Below the pieces are notes generated by a model, which ran no database searches, was not told the DNA's origin, and saw only the letters and a list, made by a program, of their open reading frames with translations. DNA of 64,000 nucleotides from Curtobacterium sp. 'Ferrero' (GTDB lineage Bacteria > Actinomycetota > Actinomycetes > Actinomycetales > Microbacteriaceae): the NCBI RefSeq assembly GCF_002412165.1, contig NZ_NXIA01000004.1:1-64000 (forward strand). The letters run 5' to 3'. A program made the position numbers and the translations under genes. Shown piece after piece: positions 24,654 through 33,674 of the stretch (position 1 is its first letter; each line of letters starts with the position of its first letter).

Positions 24654-25610
24654 CTACCGCGCGTCGGGCTCGCCGGCGAGGATGCCGCGCAGCCAGTCCC
24701 GCGCCTCGACGAACGCCTCGTCGGAGTAGCGCGCGGACACCTCCGGACGCTGCCCGTCGGCACGGGGGTACGACCCGAGGAACGTCACACGCGGGCTGAA
24801 CCGGCGCAGACCGAGCAGGGCGTCGGCCACCCGCTCGTCACGCACGTGCCCGTCGAGGTCGATGACGAACCGGTAGCGTCCGAGCTCGTCGCCGATCGGC
24901 CGCGAGGACAGCAGCCCCATGTTGATCCCGCGGGTGGCGAACTGCTCGAGCATGTCGACGAGGGCGCCCGGGTGCTCGCTCGGCAGCTCCACGATGACGC
25001 TGGTCTTGTCGGCGCCGGTGGGCTCGGGCAGCGCGAGGGTCCGCGAGACGAGGACGAACCGGGTGACCGCCGAGGGGTTGTCGCCGATGGAGGACGCGAG
25101 CACCGCGAGGTCGTGGTGGTCGGTGATGCCGGGGGGCGCGACCGCGGCGTCGGCCGTCGGGTGCTCGTCGAGCAGGGACACGGCTGCCGCGACGTTCGAG
25201 GAGGCCGGGATGTGTCCGTGTCCGGGCAGGTTGGTCTCGAGCCACCGGTGCGTCTGCGCGTAGGCCACCGGGTGGGCGTTCACCGTGCGGACGTCGGCGA
25301 GCGTGGTGCCGTGGCGTGCGACGAGCACGAAGTCGACCGGGACGAGGTACTCCCCCACGATCCGGACACCGGGGATGCGGGCGAGGGCGTCCTGCGTGGC
25401 GCTGACCCCGCCGTCGACGCTGTTCTCGATGGCGATGACGGCTCCGACCGACCGGCCGCTCACCACGTCGTCGAGGGCCTCGCCGACGTTGTTCACGCTG
25501 CGCCAGGGCTTGCCCGCGGCGGCCTCGACGAGCTTCAGTGCGGCCTCGGTGAAGGTGCCGGCCGGTCCGAGGTACGAGTACGTGTCGGACGGTTCGGCGG
25601 GCGCGTTCAT
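24654..25610 (-). CDS. pheA: Prephenate dehydratase
   Basis: 318 residues, a monofunctional P-protein: prephenate domain (1-190) starting YSYLGPAGTFTEAAL, with IENSVDGGVSATQDAL and catalytic SAVTRFVLVSR (Thr-Arg-Phe), then an ACT domain (about 200-285). It makes phenylpyruvate for phenylalanine synthesis. The usual phenylalanine-sensing ESRP motif of the ACT domain reads SSRP here. TAGGCT (25617-25622) ends 6 bases before the ATG; probably leaderless. Confidence 0.95.
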   Translation of the reverse strand: MNAPAEPSDTYSYLGPAGTFTEAALKLVEAAAGKPWRSVNNVGEALDDVVSGRSVGAVIAIENSVDGGVSATQDALARIPGVRIVGEYLVPVDFVLVARHGTTLADVRTVNAHPVAYAQTHRWLETNLPGHGHIPASSNVAAAVSLLDEHPTADAAVAPPGITDHHDLAVLASSIGDNPSAVTRFVLVSRTLALPEPTGADKTSVIVELPSEHPGALVDMLEQFATRGINMGLLSSRPIGDELGRYRFVIDLDGHVRDERVADALLGLRRFSPRVTFLGSYPRADGQRPEVSARYSDEAFVEARDWLRGILAGEPDAR

Positions 25611-25713
25611 GCGGCGAGCCTATTGCAGCGCGCGCCTCCCCCGGAGCGCACACCGAGGGACGCCCCGGCCGCAGCGTGAGCCCACCGCGGGGTGCGCCGA
25701 CCGCAGCAGGCCC

Positions 25714-26265
25714 CTACCGCGCCGCCTGCTCCTGTCCGGTGAGCCGCTCCTCGCAGATCGCGGGGGCGTCGTCCTCCCGCGGGTACGTCAGCGCGGCGAA
25801 CCGTCCCTCGGGGTCGAGCCGGCCGAGCAGCGCCTTCGTGATGGCGTCGAGCTGCGCGACCTGCTCGTCGGTGAGCGCGTCGATGACGAACGCCCGCGCG
25901 GTCCGGACGTGTTCCGGGGCGGCCTCGACGATGGCCGCGTAGCCGGCGTCGGTGAGGCGGACGTCGGTCGCCCGGCGGTCGTCGGCGGAGGGGCACCTGC
26001 TGACGAGCCCGCGCTTCTCGAGCCGCGACACGACGTGCGACAGCCGCGGCAGCGACGCGTTCGTGGCCGACGCGAGGGCCGACATCCGCAGGGTCCGGGA
26101 CTCGGTCTCCGAGAGCATGGCGATGACCATGTAGTCGAAGTGCGTCAGGTCGGCGTCGCGCTGCAGCTGCTGGTCGAGTGCCGCCGGCAGGAGCTCCATG
26201 ACCGCGACGAGCTTCATCCACGCGCGCAGCTGCGTGCGGTCGAGCCACGGGACCTCGTCGGACAT
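25714..26265 (-). CDS. MarR-family regulator
   Basis: 183 residues with a winged helix (RMSALASATNASLPRLSHVVSRLEKRGLVSR) and wing DDRRATDVRLTDAG. TAGGCT (26272-26277) ends 6 bases before the ATG, and an inverted repeat TGGTTG-N6-CAACCA (26283-26300) just upstream could be its own operator. No divergent partner exists: the upstream gene reads the same way. The C-terminal 30 residues are polar and unlike the core family. Confidence 0.9.
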   Translation of the reverse strand: MSDEVPWLDRTQLRAWMKLVAVMELLPAALDQQLQRDADLTHFDYMVIAMLSETESRTLRMSALASATNASLPRLSHVVSRLEKRGLVSRCPSADDRRATDVRLTDAGYAAIVEAAPEHVRTARAFVIDALTDEQVAQLDAITKALLGRLDPEGRFAALTYPREDDAPAICEERLTGQEQAAR

Positions 26266-26274
26266 GCCGACAGC

Positions 26275-26730
26275 CTACCGATTGGTTGTCGGTGCAACCA
26301 GACCTCGCCGCCGTCGCGGGGTCGTGACCGCACCGACCACGAGCACCGCCACGACGACGACGAGCAGCACGCCCTCCACGATCGCCAGCCGGGCCGCGTA
26401 GTCGAACGGCAGGATGGTGGCGTTGCGCGTGCCGTGGTCCTTCGCGGCGATCTCGGGCAGCACCACCAGGGCGAGCACGCTGCCGAGCACGATGGCTGCC
26501 TGCACGACGACGAGCATCCACGGACGGATCGCCCGCCCTGCCCGGCGGAGGAGCAGGCCGACACCGACGACGAACGGCGACAGCACGACGTCGTGCAGGA
26601 CGACGGCGCCGACGAGCCAGGTCGCGAGGCCCCAGATCCGGTTCGGCCGGACGGTGGTGACGAGGACGTACGCGCCGTACGCCATCACCAGCACGCCGAC
26701 CACGACGAGCACGATCCGTGCGGCCTTCAC
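26275..26730 (-). CDS. Four-helix membrane protein coupled to the Mo oxidoreductase
   Basis: 151 residues, about four hydrophobic segments (5-27, 38-60, 73-95, 118-140) and a basic C-terminal tail. The GTG at 26730 overlaps the stop of the molybdopterin oxidoreductase gene (GTGA), so it is made with it. No heme-binding His pairs are evident. It could be an assembly or anchoring partner of that enzyme. I do not recognise a named family. Confidence 0.75.
   Translation of the reverse strand: MKAARIVLVVVGVLVMAYGAYVLVTTVRPNRIWGLATWLVGAVVLHDVVLSPFVVGVGLLLRRAGRAIRPWMLVVVQAAIVLGSVLALVVLPEIAAKDHGTRNATILPFDYAARLAIVEGVLLVVVVAVLVVGAVTTPRRRRGLVAPTTNR
26283..26300. promoter_or_regulatory. Inverted repeat upstream of MarR gene
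   Basis: TGGTTG-TCGGTG-CAACCA, 18 bases upstream of the marR ATG, overlapping the 3' end of the membrane-protein gene. Candidate autoregulatory operator. Confidence 0.45.
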
Positions 26731-28127
26731 CGGAGCACCTCGATCTTCTCGATCCACTTCGTCTGCAGCACGCCGGGGCGTCCGGGCGCGATGACCCGGG
26801 CCGGGAACCCGTGGTCGAGGTCGAGCGTGCCGCCGTTCAGCTCCAGCGCGACCAGGGTGGTCGGGTCCTCGGCGAACTCGGGCCCCATCTCGGTGACGCG
26901 GTAGCCGCCGTGCTGCTCGAGGCTCGTGATGCGCAGGGTCGAACCCGGCTCGGCCTGCACCGCGCGGAGCAGGTCCCGCATCCGGACACCCTTCCACCGG
27001 GCCATCTGGCTCCAGCCCTCCACACAGGCGATCGGGAGGTCGACCTCGGCCGTCCCGAGCGCCACGAGCTCGGCCCGGGAGAACGTCCGGCTCACCGCGC
27101 GTCCGGCGACCGTGAGGGTCCAGTCGGCGGCGGTCGCGGTCGCGAGCACCCCCGCCGCGCGCGCCGTCCGGTTCACGGGCAGGTCGTTCGGCCCGCGGTG
27201 CCGTTGGCGCGCACCGAACACGTTGAAGGGCTCGGCGAGCGCCGACGACTGGCCGGCGGTGAGCGCGACGACGCCGACCGCGGCCGCGGTGACGCCGGCG
27301 AAGAAGCCGCGTCGGGCGATCCGCTCACGACGACCGACGGTCGCCTCGGCGGACGGCCTGGGCCCACGCCGCCGGTTCCGGGACGACGCGCCAGCGGCGT
27401 CCCGGCCGTGCCGGTGGGGAGAGGCACGGCGCGCCGCCGACACGTCGCCTCCCGCCGACGGGGCGGCAGCGCCGTCCACCCACCGGAGCAGCCGACCGGT
27501 GAGGCCGCGGGGGTACGTGGTGACCGGGTCGGCACCGGGTGCCGACCCGTCGGGGCCGAGCCGCGCCTCCCGGTCGGCCGCCGGCGGCAGCAGCTCGCTG
27601 CCGACGGAGGGGTCGGCCACGAACCGCCCGTGCTCGTCGTAGGAGTCCCGCGCCCGCCAGTACCGCGCGATGATCCGGAGCTTGACCGCGACGTGCACGA
27701 CGAGCGAACCGATGATGACGTACGCGAGCGCGTAGTGGACCTGGCGGAACGGGAACGGCCAGGGGTACCACTGGTAGGTGTTCACGAGGCCGGTGCCGAC
27801 CTGCACGATCGCGGCCGAGACGAGCACGCCGATCGACAGCCGTTCGAGCAGGTGCAGCACGCCCCGGACGGGTGGGAACTGCGCGAGGGCGGGCATGACG
27901 GCGTTGAGCTTGGCGAGCAGCAGCGGGATGATCGCGATGCCCGCCGTGATGTGCAGGCCCTGCGTGAACTGGTAGAGCCGCACCGGCCTGGTGGGGAACC
28001 GCATCCACGGCAGCGGGTCCTGGAGCAGGTGGCTGTACACGCCGGTGCCGAAGCAGACGAGGAACGCGATCCCGAGCAGGCGGCCGAGCACGACGGCGGA
28101 CCGGGCGTTGCGGTTCGGCGACGCCAT
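26727..28127 (-). CDS. Cytochrome b-fused molybdopterin-dependent oxidoreductase
   Basis: 466 residues in two parts. The N-terminal membrane domain (about 10-155, four helices) has His59, His131 and His145 as candidate b-heme ligands. A poorly conserved linker (about 160-265) and a twin-arginine-like membrane segment (RRERIARRGFFAGVTAAAVG) lead to a sulfite-oxidase-fold domain (about 325-466), whose PIACVEGWS supplies Cys368 as probable molybdenum ligand. Likely an extracytoplasmic oxidoreductase passing electrons through its own cytochrome; substrate unknown. ATG at 28127 is chosen because the family begins with this helix; a CACGAT box lies 5 bases upstream. Coupled to the four-helix gene. 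Confidence 0.9.
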   Translation of the reverse strand: MASPNRNARSAVVLGRLLGIAFLVCFGTGVYSHLLQDPLPWMRFPTRPVRLYQFTQGLHITAGIAIIPLLLAKLNAVMPALAQFPPVRGVLHLLERLSIGVLVSAAIVQVGTGLVNTYQWYPWPFPFRQVHYALAYVIIGSLVVHVAVKLRIIARYWRARDSYDEHGRFVADPSVGSELLPPAADREARLGPDGSAPGADPVTTYPRGLTGRLLRWVDGAAAPSAGGDVSAARRASPHRHGRDAAGASSRNRRRGPRPSAEATVGRRERIARRGFFAGVTAAAVGVVALTAGQSSALAEPFNVFGARQRHRGPNDLPVNRTARAAGVLATATAADWTLTVAGRAVSRTFSRAELVALGTAEVDLPIACVEGWSQMARWKGVRMRDLLRAVQAEPGSTLRITSLEQHGGYRVTEMGPEFAEDPTTLVALELNGGTLDLDHGFPARVIAPGRPGVLQTKWIEKIEVLR

Positions 28128-28181
28128 CGCGGATCGTGCATCCAGGAGGACCCGCCGCACGATCGCTAGCCTCGAGCCACC

Positions 28182-29696
28182 ATGAGCGACCGCACCGTCA
28201 CCCGCCGCCCGTCCGTCCCGCCGATGATCGGCGTCGTGGGCGCGGTGGTCGGGGTGCTCGCCCTGGCGGGCGTCATCGCCTGGGGCGTCACGCATCTGGG
28301 GTTCCTCCGGTCCGGCCATCGTGCACCATTCGTCGCGTGGACGTTGATCGCTTGGAGCGTCTTCACGGTCGCGGTCGTCGCGCTGCGGTTCGTGCCACGC
28401 CGACTGGCGGGCTGGTTCGTCGTCGTCGGGGCGGTCGTGGTCGGGATCGCGGCCCTGTCCGGACCGCCGAACACGAGCACCGACTCGGCACGCTACGCCT
28501 GGGACGGCATCGTGCAGCACGCGGGCATCTCGCCGTACGCGCACACGCCGCAGTCCGAGGCACTGTCCGCTCTGCGACCCGACTGGTTGTTCCCGGACAA
28601 GGTCGACGGCACCTGCAAGCCGATCGAACCACGGTTCCGGGGGCTCGGCGACGGGGCGGACGGGCACTGCGTGGCGATCAACCGTCCGGACGTCGTGACG
28701 ATCTACCCGCCTATGGCGCAGCTGTGGTTCGCGCTGGTCCGCTCGGTCGTGCCGGTCACGGCCCAGTACATGCCGTTCCAGGTCGCCGGGCTGCTCGTGT
28801 CGCTCGCCGTCACGATCGCGCTCGTCGTGGTGCTCCGCCGCCTGGACCGACCGGTGTGGTGGGCGGCGCTCTGGGGCTGGTCGCCGCTCGTCGCCTCGGA
28901 GGCGGTCACCAACTCGCACGTCGACGTCCTCGGCGCCGCGCTCGCGACCGCCGGCGTCGTGCTCGTCGCGTTCGGCCGGCCGGTCTGGGGCGGGATCGCC
29001 CTGGGCGCGGCGACCGCGACGAAGCTCATCCCCGCCCTGGTCTACCCGCCGCTCCTCGGCCGGTGGAAGCACTGGTGGGCGATCCCCGTCGGCATCGCGG
29101 TGTTCGCGCTCCTGTACGTCCCCTACGTCATCAGCACCGGTTGGAAGGTGCTCGGCTACCTGCCCGGGTACCTCTCCGAGGAGGGCTACGAGGACGGCTC
29201 CCGGTTCGCCCTCGTCTCGCTCGTGTTCCCCGGCGACGCCGCCACGGTCGTCGTCGGCCTGCTCGTGCTCCTCGCGGCCTTCGTCGCCTGGCGGCTGTCC
29301 GACCCGACGCGCCCGTGGTCCGGCGAGGTGCTGCTCATCGGCGTGACGTTCCTCGCGGTGAGCCCCCGGTACCCCTGGTACGCGCTGCTCCTCATCCCGT
29401 TCGTGGTGCTGTCCGGGCGCTGGGAGTGGCTGTCGATCGGCCTCGCCATCGCCCTGCGCGGCGTGTGGCCGTCGACCCCGGCCTACCGCTGGTGGCTCGC
29501 GGCGGCACTCCTCGTCGTGGTCGTCGGCACGCTGGTCCGGGCGAGCCGCTCGGACTGGGCGCGGTGGCGCGACCGGCTGCTGTTCCGGGACCTCCGCGGG
29601 GGTGGTGGCGGGCGCGGTGGACCCGCCGCCGGGTCCTCCGCATCCCGCACGCGCGCGGTGCCGTCCGGTGCCGGTGCCCGGGACGACGTACGCTGA
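28182..29696 (+). CDS. GT-C/GT87-type polyprenol-phosphate mannosyltransferase-like membrane protein
   Basis: 504 residues with about 11-12 membrane helices and a first extracytoplasmic loop containing NTSTDSARYAWDGIVQHAGISPYAH, the acidic catalytic-loop position of polyprenol-phosphate-dependent transferases. The GxxGAATATKLIPALVYPP segment is typical of GT87-like proteins. It probably adds mannose to envelope glycans. Ends in a Gly/Ser-rich tail. TAGCCT lies 9 bases before the ATG. The moaA gene begins 5 bases after its stop but appears to have its own -10 box. Confidence 0.82.
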   Translation: MSDRTVTRRPSVPPMIGVVGAVVGVLALAGVIAWGVTHLGFLRSGHRAPFVAWTLIAWSVFTVAVVALRFVPRRLAGWFVVVGAVVVGIAALSGPPNTSTDSARYAWDGIVQHAGISPYAHTPQSEALSALRPDWLFPDKVDGTCKPIEPRFRGLGDGADGHCVAINRPDVVTIYPPMAQLWFALVRSVVPVTAQYMPFQVAGLLVSLAVTIALVVVLRRLDRPVWWAALWGWSPLVASEAVTNSHVDVLGAALATAGVVLVAFGRPVWGGIALGAATATKLIPALVYPPLLGRWKHWWAIPVGIAVFALLYVPYVISTGWKVLGYLPGYLSEEGYEDGSRFALVSLVFPGDAATVVVGLLVLLAAFVAWRLSDPTRPWSGEVLLIGVTFLAVSPRYPWYALLLIPFVVLSGRWEWLSIGLAIALRGVWPSTPAYRWWLAAALLVVVVGTLVRASRSDWARWRDRLLFRDLRGGGGGRGGPAAGSSASRTRAVPSGAGARDDVR

Positions 29697-29701
29697 CGAC
29701 C

Positions 29702-30730
29702 ATGGCTCCCGCGACCCTGCTCGGCTCCTCCGGGGCACTGCTCGACCGGTTCGGACGGCGCGCGGTCGACCTGCGGGTCTCGCTGACCGAGCGGTGCAAC
29801 CTCCGCTGCACGTACTGCATGCCGGCCGCCGGGCTGCCCTTCGCGCCCGACGACGCCCTGATGACCGCTGCGGAGATCGAGCGGCTCGTCCGGCTCGGCA
29901 CGACGCGCTTCGGGGTCAGGAAGGTCCGGTTCACCGGCGGCGAGCCGATGCTCCGGCACGACCTCGTCGACGTGGTCGCCCGCTGTGCGGCGCTGCCGGA
30001 CGCCCCCGAGCTGTCGCTGACGACGAACGCGATCGGGCTGGCCCACCGTGCGCAGGCGCTCCACGACGCCGGCCTCCGGCGGGTGAACGTGTCGCTCGAC
30101 ACGGTCGACCCGGACGTCTTCACCGAGGTCACCCGTCGGCCGTTCCTCGACAAGGTGATCGCCGGGCTGGACGCCGCCGCCGCGGCCGGACTCGCGATCA
30201 AGGTGAACGCGGTGCTGCTGCGCGGGGTGAACGACGCACTCGCCCCCGACCTGCTCCGCTGGTGCCTCGACCACGGCTACGAGCTGCGCTTCATCGAGCA
30301 GATGCCGCTCGACCCCGACCACGCGTGGGACCGGACGTCGATGATCACGGCGGCCGAGACACGTGCACTGCTCTCGGAGACGGTCGGACTGGTGCCGGAC
30401 GAGGCCCCCCGCGACGGTGCCCCGGCCGAGCGCTTCCGGGTGCTGTCGCCGACGGGCGAGGACCTCGGCACGATCGGCATCATCGCGAGCATCACCGAGT
30501 CGTTCTGCGCCGACTGCACCCGGACCCGGTTGACCGCCGACGGGCACGTGCGCAGCTGCCTGTTCTCGGACGACGAGACCGACGTGCTCGGCCCGATGCG
30601 TGCCGGTGCCGACGACGACGAGGTCGCGGAACTGTGGCGGCGGGCCATGTGGGCGAAGCCGCGCGACCACGGCGACGACAGCGACGACCTGGTGCACCCC
30701 GCGCGGGGCATGAGCGCGATCGGCGGGTGA
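29702..30730 (+). CDS. moaA: GTP 3',8-cyclase (molybdenum cofactor step 1)
   Basis: 342 residues. Radical-SAM cluster CNLRCTYC (Cys32, Cys36, Cys39), FTGGEPMLRHDL, and the C-terminal second cluster FCADCTRTRLTADGHVRSC, ending in the required Gly-Gly (SAIGG). It turns GTP into the cyclic pyranopterin precursor. TACGCT (29689-29694) ends 7 bases before the ATG and overlaps the previous gene's stop. moaD follows 4 bases later. Confidence 0.97.
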   Translation: MAPATLLGSSGALLDRFGRRAVDLRVSLTERCNLRCTYCMPAAGLPFAPDDALMTAAEIERLVRLGTTRFGVRKVRFTGGEPMLRHDLVDVVARCAALPDAPELSLTTNAIGLAHRAQALHDAGLRRVNVSLDTVDPDVFTEVTRRPFLDKVIAGLDAAAAAGLAIKVNAVLLRGVNDALAPDLLRWCLDHGYELRFIEQMPLDPDHAWDRTSMITAAETRALLSETVGLVPDEAPRDGAPAERFRVLSPTGEDLGTIGIIASITESFCADCTRTRLTADGHVRSCLFSDDETDVLGPMRAGADDDEVAELWRRAMWAKPRDHGDDSDDLVHPARGMSAIGG

Positions 30731-30734
30731 GACG

Positions 30735-30974
30735 GTGACCACGATCCGGTTCTTCGCCGCGGCACGGGCAGCGGTCGGCGTCGACGAGACCACCACGACC
30801 GCGACCGTCCTCGACGACGCCCTCGCCGCCGTGCCCGCGGCCGACGCCGAGCGCTGGGCGCGGCTCAGGGAGCGCTGCTCCTACCTGGTCGACGGCGTCA
30901 GCACACGGGACCGCGCGACGCCGCTCGTCGACGTCGGGGTCGTCGACGTCATGCCGCCCTTCGCCGGCGGCTGA
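30735..30974 (+). CDS. moaD: MoaD/ThiS-family sulfur carrier
   Basis: 79-residue ubiquitin-fold protein ending in PFAGG, the di-glycine tail that is adenylated by MoeB and thiocarboxylated to give sulfur to molybdopterin synthase. FFAAARAAVGVDE matches the MoaD start. Directly after moaA, and convergent with the modC end across 4 bases. The adenylating enzyme is encoded in the facing operon. Confidence 0.93.
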   Translation: MTTIRFFAAARAAVGVDETTTTATVLDDALAAVPAADAERWARLRERCSYLVDGVSTRDRATPLVDVGVVDVMPPFAGG

Positions 30975-30978
30975 CCGG

Positions 30979-31995
30979 TCAGGGCCCGTAGACGACGACC
31001 TCGTCGGCGGGCACGTCGACCGCGCACGGGTCCCCGACCGCGAGTCCGACCGCGGCCAGGCGGGTCACCGTGACGTCGGCGACGAGGTCCCCGGCCCGCA
31101 CCCGCACCAGTCCGTCGCGCGGCTCGAGCGCGTCCACCCGGCGCCCACCGTCGCCGACCGCGGTGAGCCGCGCGGCCGTGGGGTGGTAGGCGGCGAGGGC
31201 GGGCCGGCCAGGAGGCACGGTGCGCGTCGTCGATGCCAGCGCGCCGCCGTCGTCGGTCACGATCCCCGCCTCGGTGGCGGTGCCGCGGACGAGCGCGAGT
31301 CCGGAGAACCGCGCCGCGAACCCGGTGCGCGGTCGGCCGAGCACCTCGGCGGGGGTGCCCTGCTCGACGACCCGGCCGTGCTCCACGACGACGACCCGGT
31401 CGGCGAGCGCGACGACCTCGACCGGGTCGTGCGACACCAGGACCGTCGGACGACCGGCCACGGCGGTGCGGAGGGCGGCGCGGACCTCCTCGCGCGCGCC
31501 GAGGTCGAGCGCCGAGGTCGGTTCGTCGAGGAGCAGCACGGCCGGTTCGGTGGCGAGCGCGCGGGCGATCGCGACCCGCTGTGCCTGCCCGCCGGACAGG
31601 CTCGTCGGCGCCCGGTCCGCCAACGCGGCCACCCCGGCGTCGGCCAGCGCCTGCCGGGCGCGACCCCGGGCCTCCCGGCCGGACGCACCGGAGGCACGGG
31701 GTCCGTACGCGACGTTCGCCAGGACGGACCGGTGCGGGAACAGGTCGGGCCGCTGCGCGACCAGCCCGATGCGCCGACGGTGCGTCGGGACGTTCCTCCC
31801 GCGCTCCGCGACGATGCGGTCGGCGAGGACCACCTCGCCCTCGTCGAGCGCGACCAGTCCGGCGAGCGCGTCGACGAGCGTCGACTTGCCCGCCCCGTTC
31901 GGCCCCACCACGGCGACGCACTCGTCGTCCCCGACCTCGAGGAACAGGTCGACGTCGCGGGCGCGGACGACGACGCGCGCGTGCACCCCCGTCAC
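30979..31995 (-). CDS. modC: Molybdate ABC transporter ATPase
   Basis: 338 residues: Walker A GPNGAGKST, signature LSGGQAQRVAIARAL, Walker B VLLLDEPTSALD in the first 230 residues, then a C-terminal TOBE-like domain (about 270-335; VRVRAGDLVADVTVTRLAAVGL) that can bind oxyanion. The GTG start overlaps the modB stop (GTGA). Last gene of the modE-moeB-modABC operon, which has no hairpin after it: moaD ends 4 bases away on the other strand. Confidence 0.95.
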   Translation of the reverse strand: MTGVHARVVVRARDVDLFLEVGDDECVAVVGPNGAGKSTLVDALAGLVALDEGEVVLADRIVAERGRNVPTHRRRIGLVAQRPDLFPHRSVLANVAYGPRASGASGREARGRARQALADAGVAALADRAPTSLSGGQAQRVAIARALATEPAVLLLDEPTSALDLGAREEVRAALRTAVAGRPTVLVSHDPVEVVALADRVVVVEHGRVVEQGTPAEVLGRPRTGFAARFSGLALVRGTATEAGIVTDDGGALASTTRTVPPGRPALAAYHPTAARLTAVGDGGRRVDALEPRDGLVRVRAGDLVADVTVTRLAAVGLAVGDPCAVDVPADEVVVYGP

Positions 31996-32834
31996 GTGGC
32001 CACGCCCCGGGTCCGCAGCGACGACGCCCCGATGACGACGACGGCGACCACGACCAGCACGAGCGCGAGGGCGACGGCGGTGTCCGGGTCGAGCTCCCGC
32101 TGCAGGTAGATCTCCAGCGGGAGGGTCCTCGTGACGCCCTCCAGGCTGCCGGCGAACGTGAGGGTCGCGCCGAACTCCCCGAGCGCACGGGCGAAGCAGA
32201 GCACCAGACCGGAGACGATCCCGGGCAGCACCCGCGGGGTGGTCACGGTCAGGAACGTGCGTGTCGGGCCGGCCCCGAGCGTCGCGGCGACCCGTTCGAG
32301 CCGGTCGCCGCCGACCCGGAGCGCGCCCTCGACGCTCGAGACCAGGAACGGCATCGACACGAACACCTGCGCGATGACGACCGCGGTCGTGGTGAACGCG
32401 ATGCGGAGACCGTGGGCGTCGAGGAACGCCCCGACCGGGCCGATCCTGCCGTAGGCGGCGAGGAGCGCCAGGCCCCCGACGACGGGCGGCAGCACGAGCG
32501 GCAGCAGGACGACGGCGCGGGCGGCTCCGACCCAGCGCGACGTCGACCGGGCGAACAGGACGGCGAGGGGGTAGCCGAGGACGAACGCGATGCCCGTCGT
32601 GGCAGCCGCGGTGCCGAGGCTCAGGCCCAGGGCGGTGACCGACGCGGGCGAGGTGACGAGCGCGACGAACGACCCCCAGTCGACGCGGCCGACCATCGCG
32701 GCGACCGGGACGAGCACGAACAGGCCGCCGAGGACCGCGGGGACGGGGAGCCACCAGGGGACGGGGAGCGGGGCGGTGTCGTGTCGTCGGCTGGTCCTGG
32801 GGCGTCGGTCGTCGCCGTGTCGCGGGTCCGGCAC
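31992..32834 (-). CDS. modB: Molybdate ABC transporter permease
   Basis: 280 residues, five to six membrane helices; the EAA-like loop LERVAATLGAGPTRTFLTVTTPRVLPG and GLVLCFARALGEFGATL identify a ModB/CysT permease. An unusually long basic N-terminus (about 22 residues) precedes the first helix. It lies 3 bases after modA and is coupled to modC. Confidence 0.95.
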   Translation of the reverse strand: MPDPRHGDDRRPRTSRRHDTAPLPVPWWLPVPAVLGGLFVLVPVAAMVGRVDWGSFVALVTSPASVTALGLSLGTAAATTGIAFVLGYPLAVLFARSTSRWVGAARAVVLLPLVLPPVVGGLALLAAYGRIGPVGAFLDAHGLRIAFTTTAVVIAQVFVSMPFLVSSVEGALRVGGDRLERVAATLGAGPTRTFLTVTTPRVLPGIVSGLVLCFARALGEFGATLTFAGSLEGVTRTLPLEIYLQRELDPDTAVALALVLVVVAVVVIGASSLRTRGVAT

Positions 32835-32837
32835 GGG

Positions 32838-33674
32838 CTACGGCTTCCCGAAGCCCGCGTCGGCGAGGACCCGCTGCCCGGCCGTGGAGCGCACGAACGC
32901 CTCGAACTCGTCCGCGAGCGCCGGGTTGCCGGCGTCCCGGAGCACGCCGATCGGGTACGTGTTGACCGCCTCGGCCGACTCGTCGAACCGGACGCCGTCG
33001 ACCTTGCCGCCCGACCCTGCCACGTCCGTGACGTACACGAGGCCCGCGTCCGCCTGGCCGGACTCCACCTTGCCGAGGACGTCCGTGACGGACTGCTCCT
33101 CGCTGACCGGGTGCAGGTCGATCCCGCTCGCCTGCTCCACCTTCGTCGTGGCGGCCCCGCACGGCACCGGGGCAGCGCACGTGACGACCTGGAGGCCGGA
33201 CGCCGTCAGGTCGCGGAGGTCCTCGACGTGGTGCGGGTTGCCCGGCGCGACCGCGATCTCGAGCACGTTCGTGGCGAACGCGCGCGGGGCACCGTCGACG
33301 AGGCCGGCGGCGGACACCTTGCGCATGTTCGCCTCGTCGGCGGACGCGAAGACGTCGGCGGGGGCGCCGTTCTCGATCTGCGTGGCGAGGTCGCTCGACC
33401 CGGCGAACGAGAACCGGACGGTGGTGCCGGGGTGGTCGTGCTCGAAGCGGTCGCCGAGGGTCGTGAAGGTCTGCTGGAGCGAGGCGGCGGCGAACACGGT
33501 GATCGATCCGGTGGCGGTGTCGGTCGTCGTCCCGCCCGCGGTCTTCGTCGCGCCGGGGGTCTTCGTCGCGACCCCGATGGGCGCGGTCGCCTGTGCTCCC
33601 GAGCAGCCGGTGAGGGCCAGCGCGGCGGCGAGCGCCACGATCGACAGGGCAGGGGTCCGCATCCGCGTGGTCAC
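32838..33674 (-). CDS. modA: Molybdate-binding lipoprotein
   Basis: 278 residues. Lipoprotein signal ALALTGCSG (Cys about 27), a Thr-rich linker, then the ModA core SITVFAAASLQQTFTTLGDRF with FSFAGSSDLATQIENGAPADVFASAD, whose Ser residues hold the oxyanion. The GTG at 33674 overlaps the moeB stop (GTGA); an ATG four codons in is possible. First transporter gene after moeB. Confidence 0.95.
   Translation of the reverse strand: MTTRMRTPALSIVALAAALALTGCSGAQATAPIGVATKTPGATKTAGGTTTDTATGSITVFAAASLQQTFTTLGDRFEHDHPGTTVRFSFAGSSDLATQIENGAPADVFASADEANMRKVSAAGLVDGAPRAFATNVLEIAVAPGNPHHVEDLRDLTASGLQVVTCAAPVPCGAATTKVEQASGIDLHPVSEEQSVTDVLGKVESGQADAGLVYVTDVAGSGGKVDGVRFDESAEAVNTYPIGVLRDAGNPALADEFEAFVRSTAGQRVLADAGFGKP

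Noticed and set aside
26727-29738. 1003-codon open frame on the minus strand covering the Mo oxidoreductase and beyond
   Set aside because: Only the part from 28127 downstream matches a protein family; the rest is an Arg/Asp/His-rich shadow of the plus-strand glycosyltransferase.
31206-31220. Further half copy of the dispersed palindrome
   Set aside because: It resembles the left arm (CCAGGAGGCACGG) but lies inside modC and codes a normal part of the protein; chance in GC-rich DNA is likely.
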